Shown in pieces: positions 23,156 through 32,448 of a DNA stretch of 34,750 bases. The notes below the pieces were generated by a model, which saw only the letters and a list, made by a program, of their open reading frames with translations, ran no database searches and was not told where the DNA came from. Location: the NCBI GenBank assembly GCA_031273455.1, contig JAISRZ010000068.1, forward strand, positions 1 to 34,750, in the 5' to 3' direction. Source of the stretch: Deltaproteobacteria bacterium. GTDB lineage: Bacteria; Desulfobacterota; Desulfarculia; Adiutricales; Adiutricaceae. The position numbers and the translations under genes were made by a program. Numbering within the stretch: position 1 is the first letter of the stretch; each line of letters begins with the position of its first letter.

Positions 23156-23581
23156 ATGATTAAAATCGCCACTGACAGATTTGGGGAGATGGAGTTCTCC
23201 GAGGAGTCGATCTTAAAAGTCTTGGGCGGGATTATTGGCTTTCCCGAGCTACTGGACTACGTCCTCATTCAACGGCCCGGGGACGCGCCTTTTTATTGGT
23301 TGCAATCCGTGGGCGATCCCACCCTGGCTCTGGTTTTGTTGGACCCTTTGGTCTTTAAACCCGACTATCGGCCCATTTTACCGGCTGGGTTGTTCGCCGA
23401 GCTGAAAGCTGGCCCGGAGGAGATCTCCTTATTCGCCATCATCACTATCCCTAAAGGTCGGCCCCAAGAGATGACGGCTAACCTTTTAGGCCCTTTGGCT
23501 GTCTGCCCCCAGAGCCATTTGGCCCGGCAACTGGTTTTAGATGACCGCATCTACACCCATCGACACCCCGTCCTCACCTAA
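23156..23581 (+). CDS. fliW: Flagellar assembly factor FliW
   Basis: A 141-residue antagonist of CsrA that also binds flagellin, linking flagellin secretion to its translation. It shows the family features: an N-terminal RFGEMEFSEESIL, then GGIIGFPEL (about 24-32), PFYWLQSVGDPTLALVLLDP (about 45-64), and a C-terminal ANLLGPLAVCPQSHLARQLV where the family has NL.APIVIN....AKQ.I. The ATG lies 15 bp after csrA stops. The end overlaps the proposed xerC start by 41 bp if the upstream ATG of xerC is used. The order csrA-fliW is that of many flagellated bacteria. Confidence 0.92.
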   Translation: MIKIATDRFGEMEFSEESILKVLGGIIGFPELLDYVLIQRPGDAPFYWLQSVGDPTLALVLLDPLVFKPDYRPILPAGLFAELKAGPEEISLFAIITIPKGRPQEMTANLLGPLAVCPQSHLARQLVLDDRIYTHRHPVLT

Positions 23582-24476
23582 AGAGCTAGCCTTACCTTTA
23601 GGGAACTTCAGCCTAATGGCTAAGTTCGAAGGTCAGCTCAAGGTCCGCGAGCGCTCTAAACACACGATTAAAGCTTACTTAGGGGATCTAACGTTATTAG
23701 CGGCGAAATTAGGGGAAAAATCGTTTATCCAAGCCAATAGCGCGGATTTACGGGCCTTTTTCTTTGAGTTAAGGGGTTTGAGGGACGCGGTTTCCACTAA
23801 AAGGGCTTACTCAGCGGTTCGGACCTTTTATCGCTGGCTAGCCCAAGAAGGGTATCTAGACTCCTCGCCGGCTTTAGACTTGGTTAGCCCTAAAGCGGCC
23901 CAAAAAGAGCCCCTCTTTTTAAGCGAAGTGGAGGTCATGGATCTTTTGGCCCGAACCGGGGTCGAGGAACCGCATTTTGTCCGGGACCAAGCCGTCTTGG
24001 AGCTTTTGTACTCCAGTGGCTTACGGGTCAGCGAACTCGCGCATTTGGACGTTCGCGACTTGGACTTTAACCGGCGACTGGTCTTAGCCAGGGAAGGGAA
24101 AGGGGCCAAAGACCGCTTAGTCCCCTTGGGGCGACCGGCCATTAAGGCCATTAAAGAGTGGTTAAGCCAAAGGGAGTCCGTTCCCCATAAAGACCCCCAA
24201 GCTCTTTTTTTAGGGGCCAAAGGGGCTCGCTTACAAGATCGGGAAGTTAGGCGGTTACTAAAAAGGCGTTTAGCTTTAGCGGGCTTGGACCTACGGTTCC
24301 ATCCCCATAGTTTACGCCATTCCTTCGCCTCCCACTTATTAGCCGCCGGGGCGGGGCTTAAACCCATTTCCGAGATGCTGGGACACAAGAGTCTCGCGGC
24401 CACCCAGCGTTACGCTCACTTGGACCTAACCGCCTTAAGGAAGGCCTACGCGGCCCACCCTAGGGCTAAAACCTAA
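23541..24476 (+). CDS. xerC: Tyrosine recombinase XerC-like
   Basis: A 311-residue site-specific tyrosine recombinase, the type that resolves chromosome dimers at dif with a partner. An N-terminal SAM-like core-binding domain (about 25-115; RERSKHTIKAYLGDL) precedes the catalytic domain. The active-site set is complete: R162 in SSGLRVSEL, a Lys in GKGAKDRLVPLG, H256 and R259 in HPHSLRHSFASHL, H282 in MLGHKSLAATQRY, and nucleophile Y291. Starting at 23541 overlaps fliW by 41 bp; the ATG at 23616, shortly after the fliW stop, is an alternative but shortens the usual N-terminus. Placement directly before hslV matches the xerC-hslV-hslU order of many bacteria, where the gene is also called codV. 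Confidence 0.92.
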   Translation: MTASTPIDTPSSPKELALPLGNFSLMAKFEGQLKVRERSKHTIKAYLGDLTLLAAKLGEKSFIQANSADLRAFFFELRGLRDAVSTKRAYSAVRTFYRWLAQEGYLDSSPALDLVSPKAAQKEPLFLSEVEVMDLLARTGVEEPHFVRDQAVLELLYSSGLRVSELAHLDVRDLDFNRRLVLAREGKGAKDRLVPLGRPAIKAIKEWLSQRESVPHKDPQALFLGAKGARLQDREVRRLLKRRLALAGLDLRFHPHSLRHSFASHLLAAGAGLKPISEMLGHKSLAATQRYAHLDLTALRKAYAAHPRAKT

Positions 24477-24490
24477 AATAGGAGTCTCTC

Positions 24491-25051
24491 TTGAAAAAAA
24501 CCCGCGGCACCACCATTGTTTTGGTGCGCCATTTAGGGGAAGTGGCCATCGCTGGCGATGGCCAAGTGTCTTTAGGCAACACCGTCTTAAAGGCCACGGC
24601 CCGAAAAGTGCGGCGCCTTTACCATGACCAAATAATCTGCGGTTACGCCGGGGCCACGGCTGACGCTTTAACCATTTTAGAGCGCTTTGAGGATCAACTG
24701 TCCAAGTACAGTGGCCAATTGACTCGCTCGGCGGTGGAGCTGGCCAAAAACTGGCGGACTGACCGGAGTTTAAGGCGCTTAGAGGCCGTCCTTTTAACCG
24801 CTGACCGGGACGTTAGCTTAATGATCACCGGCTCGGGCGACGTTTTGGAGCCTGACGAGACCATTATGGCCATTGGCTCGGGCGGGCCCTACGCCCAAGC
24901 CGCGGCTGAGGCCATGATTAAAGAGGCCCCCCATTTAACGGCCGCGGAAATCGCCCAAAAGGCCTTAACCATCGCCGGGCGCATCTGCGTTTTCACTAAT
25001 GACCATATCCTCGTGGAAGTCTTAAAAAAAGAGACTAAAAAAACCACTTAA
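24491..25051 (+). CDS. hslV: HslV, peptidase subunit of the HslUV protease
   Basis: A 186-residue N-terminal nucleophile hydrolase, the proteolytic core of the HslUV (ClpQY) complex. A six-residue leader (MKKTRG) is removed to expose T7 as the catalytic Thr of [53 protein letters not shown] and [15 protein letters not shown] complete the family pattern. The TTG start has AGGAG seven bases upstream. It lies 14 bp after xerC and 67 bp before hslU on the same strand, so all belong to one transcript. Confidence 0.96.
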   Translation: MKKTRGTTIVLVRHLGEVAIAGDGQVSLGNTVLKATARKVRRLYHDQIICGYAGATADALTILERFEDQLSKYSGQLTRSAVELAKNWRTDRSLRRLEAVLLTADRDVSLMITGSGDVLEPDETIMAIGSGGPYAQAAAEAMIKEAPHLTAAEIAQKALTIAGRICVFTNDHILVEVLKKETKKTT

Positions 25052-25118
25052 GTTTTCATTTTTACGTTCATTTTTACAATCCTTACCCTTTATATTTTAA
25101 AGGCTTTTGTGAGACCCT

Positions 25119-26510
25119 ATGGAAGCTCAGATCGAAAAATCCAAATCCTTGGAAGCCATTAACCTGACCCCCAAAGAGATCGTCGCCGAACTGGATCGGT
25201 ACATCATCGGCCAAGGCCAAGCCAAAAGAGCCGTGGCCATCGCTTTACGCAACCGTTGGCGGCGGCTTATGGTGCCGGTGGAGTTCCGCGACGAGATCCC
25301 GCCCAAGAACATCATCATGATTGGGCCCACCGGGGTGGGCAAAACCGAGATCGCCCGGCGTTTAGCTAAATTAACCCACTCGCCCTTTATTAAAGTGGAA
25401 GCCTCCAAATACACGGAAATCGGTTACGTCGGGCGGGACGTGGAGTCCATGATCCGGGAGCTGATGGATCTGGCCGTGAACATGGTCCAGGCCGAGGAAA
25501 AAGAGCGTTTAGCCTTAAAGGCCGAGGACATGGCTGAAGAGCGCATCTTAGAGCTTCTTTTGCCCAAACTAAAAACCGGGGAGATTTCCGATCTGGACAA
25601 TTCCGAGGACAACCCCAAAAGGACCATGGCCCAGACCCGGAAAAAGCTGAAAAAAATGCTTAAAGAAGGGGCCCTGGACCAAAGGACCGTGGAGCTTCAG
25701 ACCGAGCACTCCTCTAACCCGCCCATCACCCGGATCTTCACCAACATGGGCTTAGATGAGATGGAAAAGAACCTGAACGAGGCCATGAGTCAGATCTTTC
25801 CCAAAAAGTGCCATCGCCGCCGGGTCAAAATCGAGGACGCTCGGGTCATCTTGACCCAAGAGGAGGCCAATCGCCTGGTGGACATGGACAAGGTGGTGGC
25901 TGAGGCTAAGCAACGGGTGGAGCAATACGGCATTGTCTTTATCGATGAGTTGGATAAGGTGGCGGGGCCCTCCAACAACTCGGGCCCAGACATTAGCCGG
26001 GAAGGCGTCCAACGGGATCTTCTGCCCTTAGTGGAAGGTTCCACCGTGCCCACCAAACACGGGCCCGTCAAAACGGATCACATCCTTTTTATCGCCGCCG
26101 GGGCCTTCCACGTGGCCAAACCCTCGGATCTCATCCCCGAATTGCAGGGGCGTTTTCCCATTCGGGTGGAACTGACCTCGTTATCCAAAGACGACTTTAT
26201 CCGCATCTTAACCGAGCCCCAAAACGCTCTGACCATCCAGTACCAAAAGCTTTTGGCCACGGAGAAAGTGGAGCTGGAAATCACCGCCGACGCGGTGGAG
26301 GAGCTGGCGGAAATGGCCTACCGGGTCAACGAAAAGCAAGAGAACATTGGAGCCCGAAGGCTGGCCACCATTATGGAGAAGCTTTTGGACAACATCTCCT
26401 TTGACGCCCCGGACATCGCCCCGACCAAGTTTGTCATCACTTCTAAATACGTCCAGGAGCGGTTGGCCGATATGGTGGAAAACGTCGATCTCACCCGGTA
26501 CATCCTTTAG
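25119..26510 (+). CDS. hslU: HslU, ATPase subunit of the HslUV protease
   Basis: A 463-residue AAA+ unfoldase that feeds proteins to HslV. It begins with [20 protein letters not shown]. Walker A is GPTGVGKT (69-76) and the family motif [20 protein letters not shown] follows. An intermediate domain at about 115-245 precedes Walker [11 protein letters not shown] (271-280), a sensor region [24 protein letters not shown] and the C-terminal NIGARRL sensor-2 arginine. The length equals that of typical HslU. It is followed after 16 bp by a 13-bp hairpin and then by argB. Confidence 0.97.
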   Translation: MEAQIEKSKSLEAINLTPKEIVAELDRYIIGQGQAKRAVAIALRNRWRRLMVPVEFRDEIPPKNIIMIGPTGVGKTEIARRLAKLTHSPFIKVEASKYTEIGYVGRDVESMIRELMDLAVNMVQAEEKERLALKAEDMAEERILELLLPKLKTGEISDLDNSEDNPKRTMAQTRKKLKKMLKEGALDQRTVELQTEHSSNPPITRIFTNMGLDEMEKNLNEAMSQIFPKKCHRRRVKIEDARVILTQEEANRLVDMDKVVAEAKQRVEQYGIVFIDELDKVAGPSNNSGPDISREGVQRDLLPLVEGSTVPTKHGPVKTDHILFIAAGAFHVAKPSDLIPELQGRFPIRVELTSLSKDDFIRILTEPQNALTIQYQKLLATEKVELEITADAVEELAEMAYRVNEKQENIGARRLATIMEKLLDNISFDAPDIAPTKFVITSKYVQERLADMVENVDLTRYIL

Positions 26511-26526
26511 AAAACCGCCAAAATGG

Positions 26527-26555
26527 ATAGATTAGGGGGTTCCCCCCTAATCTAT
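26527..26555. terminator. Perfect 13-bp hairpin between hslU and argB
   Basis: ATAGATTAGGGGG (26527-26539) pairs fully with CCCCCTAATCTAT (26543-26555) around a 3-nt loop. There is no T run on the plus strand. It may weaken read-through from hslU, stabilise an mRNA end, or act as an RNA-processing site. Confidence 0.5.
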
Positions 26556-26568
26556 AGAAGCTTAGGCC

Positions 26569-27444
26569 ATGAATGAGCCCATCCCTGATCAGTTAAGAGC
26601 CGCCATTTTAATGGAGGCTTTGCCTTATATCCGCTCCTACCAAGGGGCTAAAGTCGTTATTAAGTATGGCGGTCACGCCATGGTCGATCCGGCTCTCCAG
26701 GAAGCCTTGGCCTTGGACGTGGCTTTGTTGCGCTTTGTGGGGGTCAACCCGGTGGTGGTTCATGGCGGGGGGCCGCAGATTAACGCCCTTTTAACCAAAC
26801 TGGGTTTAGAGAGCCATTTTGTGGAGGGTTTACGCTACACCGATGAGCCCACCTTGGACGTGGCTCGCATGGTTTTAGGCGGCCGGATCGCTAAAGACAT
26901 CGCTAGTCGCCTTTCTTTAGCCGGGGCCCCAGCCTTGGCCTTAACCGGTCAAGATGGGCTTTTAATCGAGGCCACCCGCAAAAAACTGCCCCAACCCCAA
27001 GGGGTGGAGCTGGATATTGGCTTAGTTGGCGAACCCACCAAGGTTAACGCCCCCCTTTTAACCCACTTAATCGAGGGCGGGATTATCCCGGTTATCTCGC
27101 CCATTGGGGTGGACCTAAACGGGCAAAGCTACAACATTAACGCGGACGCCGCCGCCGCCGCCGTGGCTGAAGCCTTACAGGCGGCCCGGCTCATCTTATT
27201 AACCGATGTGCCTGGGGTCTTGGGTAAAGACGGTCAACTGATTAACCGCTTAACCGCCGCCGATATTTCCGCCTTACACGCGGAAAAAGTCATCGCCGGG
27301 GGCATGCTCCCTAAACTAACCGCTTGCCTTAACTCCTTAAAGGGCGGTTGCCGCGGGGCGGCCATCATTGACGGTCGGGTGCCCCACGCGGTCCTTTTGG
27401 AGCTTTTAACCGAACGGGGTTACGGCACTGAAGTCGTTTTATAG
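26569..27444 (+). CDS. argB: Acetylglutamate kinase
   Basis: A 291-residue amino-acid kinase that phosphorylates N-acetylglutamate in the second step of arginine synthesis. It has VVIKYGGHAM (29-38) with the catalytic Lys, VVVHGGGPQIN (62-72), GLRYTDEPTLDVARMVLGG, PVISPIGVDLNGQSYNINAD, and ILLTDVPGVL with the C-terminal GGMLPKLTACLNSLKGG. The R-Y-T region plus the length fit the common form; an N-terminal extension that might support arginine feedback (RAAILMEALPYIRSYQG) is present, but its effect is unproven. Its stop overlaps the end of the convergent AAA gene by 6 bp. argD and argF follow on the same strand 2.8 kb further on. Confidence 0.96.
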   Translation: MNEPIPDQLRAAILMEALPYIRSYQGAKVVIKYGGHAMVDPALQEALALDVALLRFVGVNPVVVHGGGPQINALLTKLGLESHFVEGLRYTDEPTLDVARMVLGGRIAKDIASRLSLAGAPALALTGQDGLLIEATRKKLPQPQGVELDIGLVGEPTKVNAPLLTHLIEGGIIPVISPIGVDLNGQSYNINADAAAAAVAEALQAARLILLTDVPGVLGKDGQLINRLTAADISALHAEKVIAGGMLPKLTACLNSLKGGCRGAAIIDGRVPHAVLLELLTERGYGTEVVL

Positions 27445-29016
27445 GCCATCGTTAGATGGGTTTTTCGGTTGGGCCGGGTAGGGTTTAGCCCTAACCTCGG
27501 CCCTATTTTGGGGGGACGCGTTTAACTCATTGGGGCCAATAGGCCTAACTAGAAGCTCAATAACCCAAATTAAATCCCCTCGTTTAACCGCGATAATCCT
27601 GGCCCCAGAACTGGCCTTATCCCCAGCCCCCACTTCCAGCCCCGCGGCCACGATCAAAGTCAATAAGGCGGACCAATAAAACCATCTATCGCGCTCCATA
27701 TCCAATGGGGGGTCGTTTTGTTTAGCCAGAGCGGCTGGGTAATCGTCCGCCGAAAGGTTATCTAAAAATTGGTTAAAGATCCTCATGACTAAAGCCGCGT
27801 TCCCCGAATCCAGGGCCGCCCTTAACTTCTTAAACCTGGCCTTGGCCGACGAGCGACCTGGGATATTATAAACCCAATCCTCCGCCAGAGATCTTAGAAC
27901 CGCCTGATTGGGGTAATCCAAACGATAAACTCCCGCCATTGGGCCCGGTCGTAAACTTAGGTAACCAACCTGGTAAAATAAGCTTAAAGGGTCGGTCGCC
28001 GCGAAGACGCCGGGGTTCCGCGCGAACTTTGGGGTCACCGTTAGATCCCGAAACTCCCAGACCGTTAGTCGCCGCTCTTTCAAGATATCGGCCAAGACCT
28101 CTTCCCACCCGGCGTAAAACCAGTAGGGGAAAAAATCCGAGCGCTCAAAAAAAAGTAAAATGTCCCAAGGGCTAAAAACCCTTGTTTCCCCATCAAAACA
28201 GAACCCCCAGTAATAATCTTCCAGTTTAGCCACTAGCTCTGGCTCGGTCATCTTTAAGGTCGCGGCGACCCTTTGAAGGCCCTGGCCAAAATACTTGGTT
28301 ACCTCCTCTGGGGTAAAACCCCCCAAAGCCCCATAGCCCGGATCTATAGATATATCAGGCGATAGGTCCGGGTTAAAGATGGGAACAATGTCCGAAAGAT
28401 ATTCTTTAACCATACCAGTGACGAAAATAAAAGATATATACTTATCAAGTTTATTAAATATAGCGTAAAAATCGCCCATCGCCTTAGTCAATAGCGCCTT
28501 TTCCTTCGGCTGATCCCCCAAGGCCTTAAAGGGCGAGTCATACTCATCGATCAGTATGGCCACCTTACGCCCGGAGTTTTCCGCTAATTTAATGATAAGA
28601 CTAGATATCATCGCCTCGGGCGAAAGCTTAGGGTCAACCGCGAGGCCGAGCTCATTAGCTTTCCTTGCGATTTCGCGGCCTAAAGACGCCCATAATTCTT
28701 TGGCCCCTTTAGCGGAACTGGGCCTACTCATATCCAGGCGAATGACCGGGCGAGGGTGGAACTTTTCCTCAGCCAACCGACTATAAATGGCCAGCCCCTG
28801 GAAAAGCTCCCGCTTTTCCTTCGTGAACACGGCTTCTAAAGTGGATACGGTTAAGGATTTGCCAAAACCATGGGGTCGGGTGAAAAACCAAACTGGCCGC
28901 TCGCTGGCTATCATGGCCGCCAGATATGAAGTTTTATCCACGTAAGGGGATTTTTGGGCCATAATTTCTTCAAACGAATTAACGCCTACCGCTAGTTCGT
29001 AGCGTCTGTCCTCCAT
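27439..29016 (-). CDS. DUF1703-type AAA ATPase with degenerate nuclease domain
   Basis: A 525-residue protein of the AAA-ATPase_like/PDDEXK_9 (DUF1703) class, abundant in gut anaerobes but of unknown role. It has the family start (VGVNSFEEIMAQKSPYVDKT), Walker A FTRPHGFGKSLTVSTLEA (about 46-63) and Walker B KVAILIDEYDSPFKAL. FIFVTGMVKEYLSDIVPIFN (sensor region) and the helical YYWGFCFDGETRVFSPWDIL follow. The C-terminus normally has a D...ExK nuclease core, but here GDLIWVIELLVRP lacks the Lys and the end is Pro/Asn-rich, so nuclease activity is probably lost or the tail is frameshifted. GGGAGG lies seven bases before the ATG, and a good promoter lies upstream. It interrupts the arg gene order and is likely an insertion. 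Confidence 0.85.
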   Translation of the reverse strand: MEDRRYELAVGVNSFEEIMAQKSPYVDKTSYLAAMIASERPVWFFTRPHGFGKSLTVSTLEAVFTKEKRELFQGLAIYSRLAEEKFHPRPVIRLDMSRPSSAKGAKELWASLGREIARKANELGLAVDPKLSPEAMISSLIIKLAENSGRKVAILIDEYDSPFKALGDQPKEKALLTKAMGDFYAIFNKLDKYISFIFVTGMVKEYLSDIVPIFNPDLSPDISIDPGYGALGGFTPEEVTKYFGQGLQRVAATLKMTEPELVAKLEDYYWGFCFDGETRVFSPWDILLFFERSDFFPYWFYAGWEEVLADILKERRLTVWEFRDLTVTPKFARNPGVFAATDPLSLFYQVGYLSLRPGPMAGVYRLDYPNQAVLRSLAEDWVYNIPGRSSAKARFKKLRAALDSGNAALVMRIFNQFLDNLSADDYPAALAKQNDPPLDMERDRWFYWSALLTLIVAAGLEVGAGDKASSGARIIAVKRGDLIWVIELLVRPIGPNELNASPQNRAEVRAKPYPAQPKNPSNDGL

Positions 29017-29040
29017 GCCGGACCTCCCATAATTTATATA

Positions 29041-29069
29041 ATAGTACCGTATAAATTATTTAAGGTCAA
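29041..29069 (-). promoter_or_regulatory. Sigma70-type promoter of the DUF1703 gene
   Basis: On the minus strand TTGACC (29064-29069) and TACTAT (29041-29046) are exactly 17 bp apart, about 25 bp before the ATG at 29016. The resulting leader is very short. Confidence 0.6.
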
Positions 29070-30248
29070 TAGCCGTTAGGCTCTGTTGGTTAAATCGCCC
29101 AACCAAAGGTTTAGGCCCCAGAAATTTTCGGCGCCCCAATGGCTATAGGCGCCCTTATGGCTATAGGCGTTAGAACCGGGCTGAGGAAAATAGCTGGATC
29201 CACCCTTTAAGCGTCCCCCAGGCGACCGGGGGTGGCCTTAAGGCGACCAGCCTTTAAAAACCCCCAAAAACCTTGGGGCTGGGGCTGGGACATCAATAAC
29301 GGCCCAAAAATCGCTAGACCAAACGGTAACTAGCGAAAATCATTAATTATTTATCTTCGGATCCGGAAGAGACGCGAAGGGGGCGCGCGAGGGGTTAAAA
29401 AGGGGGACTGGCCTTATATTAGACTTAATACGAAGTTAAAATTAGCGCAATAATCTTTTAAATAGTAATATTACTTTTAAAATAATATTTTTCTGTTAAA
29501 ACATTTTAATTAATATTGTAAATTGAATAAAAACGCCGTTTATTATATATTAGTATTTTTAATGCCTAATACTCTAATTTATACTCTATAAGTTGCTAAA
29601 TAACTTGACATTCAGCCAAGCCGTAGGCCCAATTTAGGACTTAAAAGGGTCGCGAGGGTGGGCCAAGCCGCCGCCTTAAGCCGCGCGGACAGCGTAAAGG
29701 ACGACCTGGTAACGCCTTTAAACTAATAACTTTACCCAGTTAAAAGTTTTTTTAACGAGCCCCTAACGCTCTTTTTTTGGCGCTTTTAAGCGAAGACTGG
29801 TAAAATATCGTCACTATTGTTTCGGAAAGCCTCTAGGGGGGTCCTTGGCCCCTTGGCTTTTTGAGACCTTAATGAGAATTAAGCTTGGATAACATTGATC
29901 TTTTTTACTAGCTACCAGACGCGCTTCTTTGGTGGCCTCACTAGTTAGCTTATTAGATTTTTAACCGGCTCTCGCTTTAAGGCTTTGGCTAAACCATTGG
30001 CTTGGGGCGAAAAACGCAAAGAGCGAAGTTTAAATATTTTTCCCCCAATCGATTAAGCCTTAGATGAGCTAAGGGTGGGGGTAAACATAAACAGCCTTTA
30101 GTTAAAGGCTAAATTGACTAAAGTAAAGAAAGGATACGCCTTTTAAAAATGGGTCAATCAAAGGTTAAAAGCCCTTTTTTGGTTTAACGGGGCTAAGAGC
30201 CTATCTGGCTAACCCCCTTAGCCAGTGACCCGGCGCGTAAGGAATCGT
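29070..30248. other. 1.2-kb non-coding insertion region before argD
   Basis: No gene is supported. 29128-29172 repeats ATGGCTATAGGCG twice. A 7-bp stem TCGCTAG/CTAGCGA with a 12-nt loop lies at 29311-29336. 29415-29600 is strongly AT-rich with many TAATATT words and may be the remains of a mobile or acquired segment. TTGACA occurs at 29603 without a matching -10. The argD promoter was not identified. Confidence 0.45.
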
Positions 30249-31454
30249 ATGAGTTTTAGTTCGAAAGAAATAATCGCCCTCGCTGACCAATACCTTTTGG
30301 GCAACGTCTCCCGGGTCCCTTTGGTTTTGGTGAAAGGCCAGGGCTCCAAGGTTTGGGACGCGGAAGGTCGGGAGTACCTGGACTTTATCGCCGGGGTGGC
30401 CACCTGCGCCTTTGGGCACTCGCCCGCTTTTATGGCCGATATTCTGGCGGAACAGGCCAGAAAGTTGGTCCACGTCTCCAATATCTTCTATAACGAGCCC
30501 CAGGTCTTATTGGCCGAGCGGTTAGTTAAAGCCTCGGGGTTATCCAAGGCCTTTTTCTCCAATTCGGGGGCGGAGGCCAATGAGGCGGCCCTTAAAATGG
30601 CCCGGAAATACTCCCATGACCGTTATGGGGCTGGTCGGCACGTCATTGTCTCGGCTTTGGACTCCTTCCATGGCCGGACCATGGGGGCCATCTCGGCCAC
30701 GGGCCAAACCCGCTTCCACCAAGGGTTTGAGCCTATGCTCCCGGGCTTTAAGTTTGTGAGGTTTGGGGATGTCGCGGCCTTAAAAGAGGCTTTGACCCCG
30801 GACGTTTGCGCGGTCCTACTTGAGCCCATCCAAGGCGAGGGCGGGGTTAACATCCCGCCCGCCGATTATTTTTCCGAGACGGCCAAGCTTTGCCAGAGTA
30901 AGGATATTCTCCTTATTTTAGACGAGGTCCAAACCGGTTTAGGCCGGACGGGCCAAGACTTCGCTTTTCGGCACTTTAACGTTAAACCGGACATCTTGAC
31001 CTTAGGTAAGGCTTTGGGCTCAGGTTACCCGGTGGGGGCCACCCTCTCGGCCGCGGAGCCTTCCAAAGCCTTATCCCCGGGGACCCATTCCTCCACCGTG
31101 GGCGGGGCCCCCTTGGCCATGACCATTAGCCTAGAATTGGTTAATCGGATCTTGGAGCCGTCCTTTTTAGCCGAAGTGGCCCAAAAGGGGGTTTTCTTTA
31201 AAAAGAGCTTAGAGGATCTTAAGGCGGCTAGACCTAAGGACATCTTGGACGTCCGGGGGTTAGGCCTAATCTTGGGCTTGTCTTTAAACCGCCCCTCCGG
31301 GCCAGTGGTCGCCGCCTTACGGGATTTGGGCTTTTTAGTCAACGCGGCCAGCCCGACCATTTTGCGTTTTGTCCCGCCCTTAACCGTGACTAACGATGAG
31401 ATTAGCCAATTGACCCAAGGCCTTCTGGACGCTTTGGACCGGAGCGCCGCTTAG
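30249..31454 (+). CDS. argD: Acetylornithine aminotransferase
   Basis: A 401-residue class III PLP aminotransferase that converts N-acetylglutamate semialdehyde to N-acetylornithine. It shows VWDAEGREYLDFIAGVATCA (35-54), FFSNSGAEANEAALKMARKY, FHGRTMGAISATGQ, LLEPIQGEGGV, LILDEVQTGLGRTG, and the PLP lysine K254 in TLGKALGSGYPVGA. The ATG at 30249 has AAGGA five bases upstream and is preferred over a GTG at 30225, which would add eight residues. argF follows after 14 bp. Such enzymes may also act in lysine synthesis. Confidence 0.95.
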   Translation: MSFSSKEIIALADQYLLGNVSRVPLVLVKGQGSKVWDAEGREYLDFIAGVATCAFGHSPAFMADILAEQARKLVHVSNIFYNEPQVLLAERLVKASGLSKAFFSNSGAEANEAALKMARKYSHDRYGAGRHVIVSALDSFHGRTMGAISATGQTRFHQGFEPMLPGFKFVRFGDVAALKEALTPDVCAVLLEPIQGEGGVNIPPADYFSETAKLCQSKDILLILDEVQTGLGRTGQDFAFRHFNVKPDILTLGKALGSGYPVGATLSAAEPSKALSPGTHSSTVGGAPLAMTISLELVNRILEPSFLAEVAQKGVFFKKSLEDLKAARPKDILDVRGLGLILGLSLNRPSGPVVAALRDLGFLVNAASPTILRFVPPLTVTNDEISQLTQGLLDALDRSAA

Positions 31455-31468
31455 AAGGATATTAGCCA

Positions 31469-32392
31469 ATGACTAGGCATTACATCACCTTTCGGGATCT
31501 GTCCAAAGAAGAGTATGAGGCTGTCTTCCAAAGGGCGGCCCATCTAAAAAAAGCCCGGCGCGAGGGCCGGTACCATTTCCCGCATTTAGCCGGTCGCTCG
31601 GTGGGCATGATTTTTAACAAAAACTCCACCCGCACCCGGGTCAGTTTTGAGAGCGCCATCACCGAGCTCGGCGGTCACGCCATTGTTTTAGCCGCCTCCG
31701 AGACTCAGATCTCTCGGGGCGAGGCCCCCTCGCACACGGCTCGGGTTTTATCGCGCTACCTTTCGGCTCTAGTCATCCGCACTTATGAGGAAACGGAGTT
31801 AACCGATCTCGCGGCCCACGCCACCATCCCCATTATCAATGGGTTAACCAACCAAAGGCACCCCTGCCAGGTCTTAACCGACGTTTTCACCTTGGTGGAG
31901 ACTTTAGAGGCCGAAAAGCTGGAGGACCAGATCGTGGCCTGGATCGGCGATGGTCACAACATGGCCAACACCTGGTTGGAGGCGGCGGCGGTCTTTGGTT
32001 TTGGGCTCCATTTGGCTTGCCCCCAAGGCTACCAGCCGGATAAGGCCATTTTAGCCAAAGCCCAAGCCGATAACCCGAAAATTAAGCTCTTTGACTCGCC
32101 CCTGGAGGCCGTTAAAGGCGCCCGGGCCGTTAACACCGACGTTTTCACCTCTATGGGCCAAGAAAAGGAGATTAAACAACGGTTAAAAGACTTCGCTGGC
32201 TATCAAGTGACTAAAGAGCTGATGGCCAAAGCCGCGCCCCAGGCGATTTTTCTCCATTGTCTGCCAGCCCATATTGGGGAGGAAGTCACTGAGGAAGTTT
32301 TGGAAAGCCCGGCCTCTTTGGTCTTTGAGGAAGCGGAAAACCGGCTCCACGCCCAAAAGGCCCTTTTGGAGTTTTTAATCCCTAGTCTTTAG
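31469..32392 (+). CDS. argF: Ornithine carbamoyltransferase
   Basis: A 307-residue enzyme that joins ornithine and carbamoyl phosphate to citrulline. The carbamoyl-phosphate loop STRTRVSFE is at 53-61, with HPCQVLTDVFTL in the middle of the chain, and the ornithine-side HCLPAH is at 263-268. VAWIGDGHNMANTWLEAA is the family's GDGNN segment with His replacing the first Asn. AGAAGGAT lies about nine bases before the ATG. It lies 14 bp after argD; together with argB these give three arginine-pathway steps in the same orientation. Confidence 0.96.
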   Translation: MTRHYITFRDLSKEEYEAVFQRAAHLKKARREGRYHFPHLAGRSVGMIFNKNSTRTRVSFESAITELGGHAIVLAASETQISRGEAPSHTARVLSRYLSALVIRTYEETELTDLAAHATIPIINGLTNQRHPCQVLTDVFTLVETLEAEKLEDQIVAWIGDGHNMANTWLEAAAVFGFGLHLACPQGYQPDKAILAKAQADNPKIKLFDSPLEAVKGARAVNTDVFTSMGQEKEIKQRLKDFAGYQVTKELMAKAAPQAIFLHCLPAHIGEEVTEEVLESPASLVFEEAENRLHAQKALLEFLIPSL

Positions 32393-32448
32393 CCCTTTTG
32401 GGCCCCTAAACTAGACCTGGCCCTTGGCCCTTTTTTCGCGGAGTTTCC

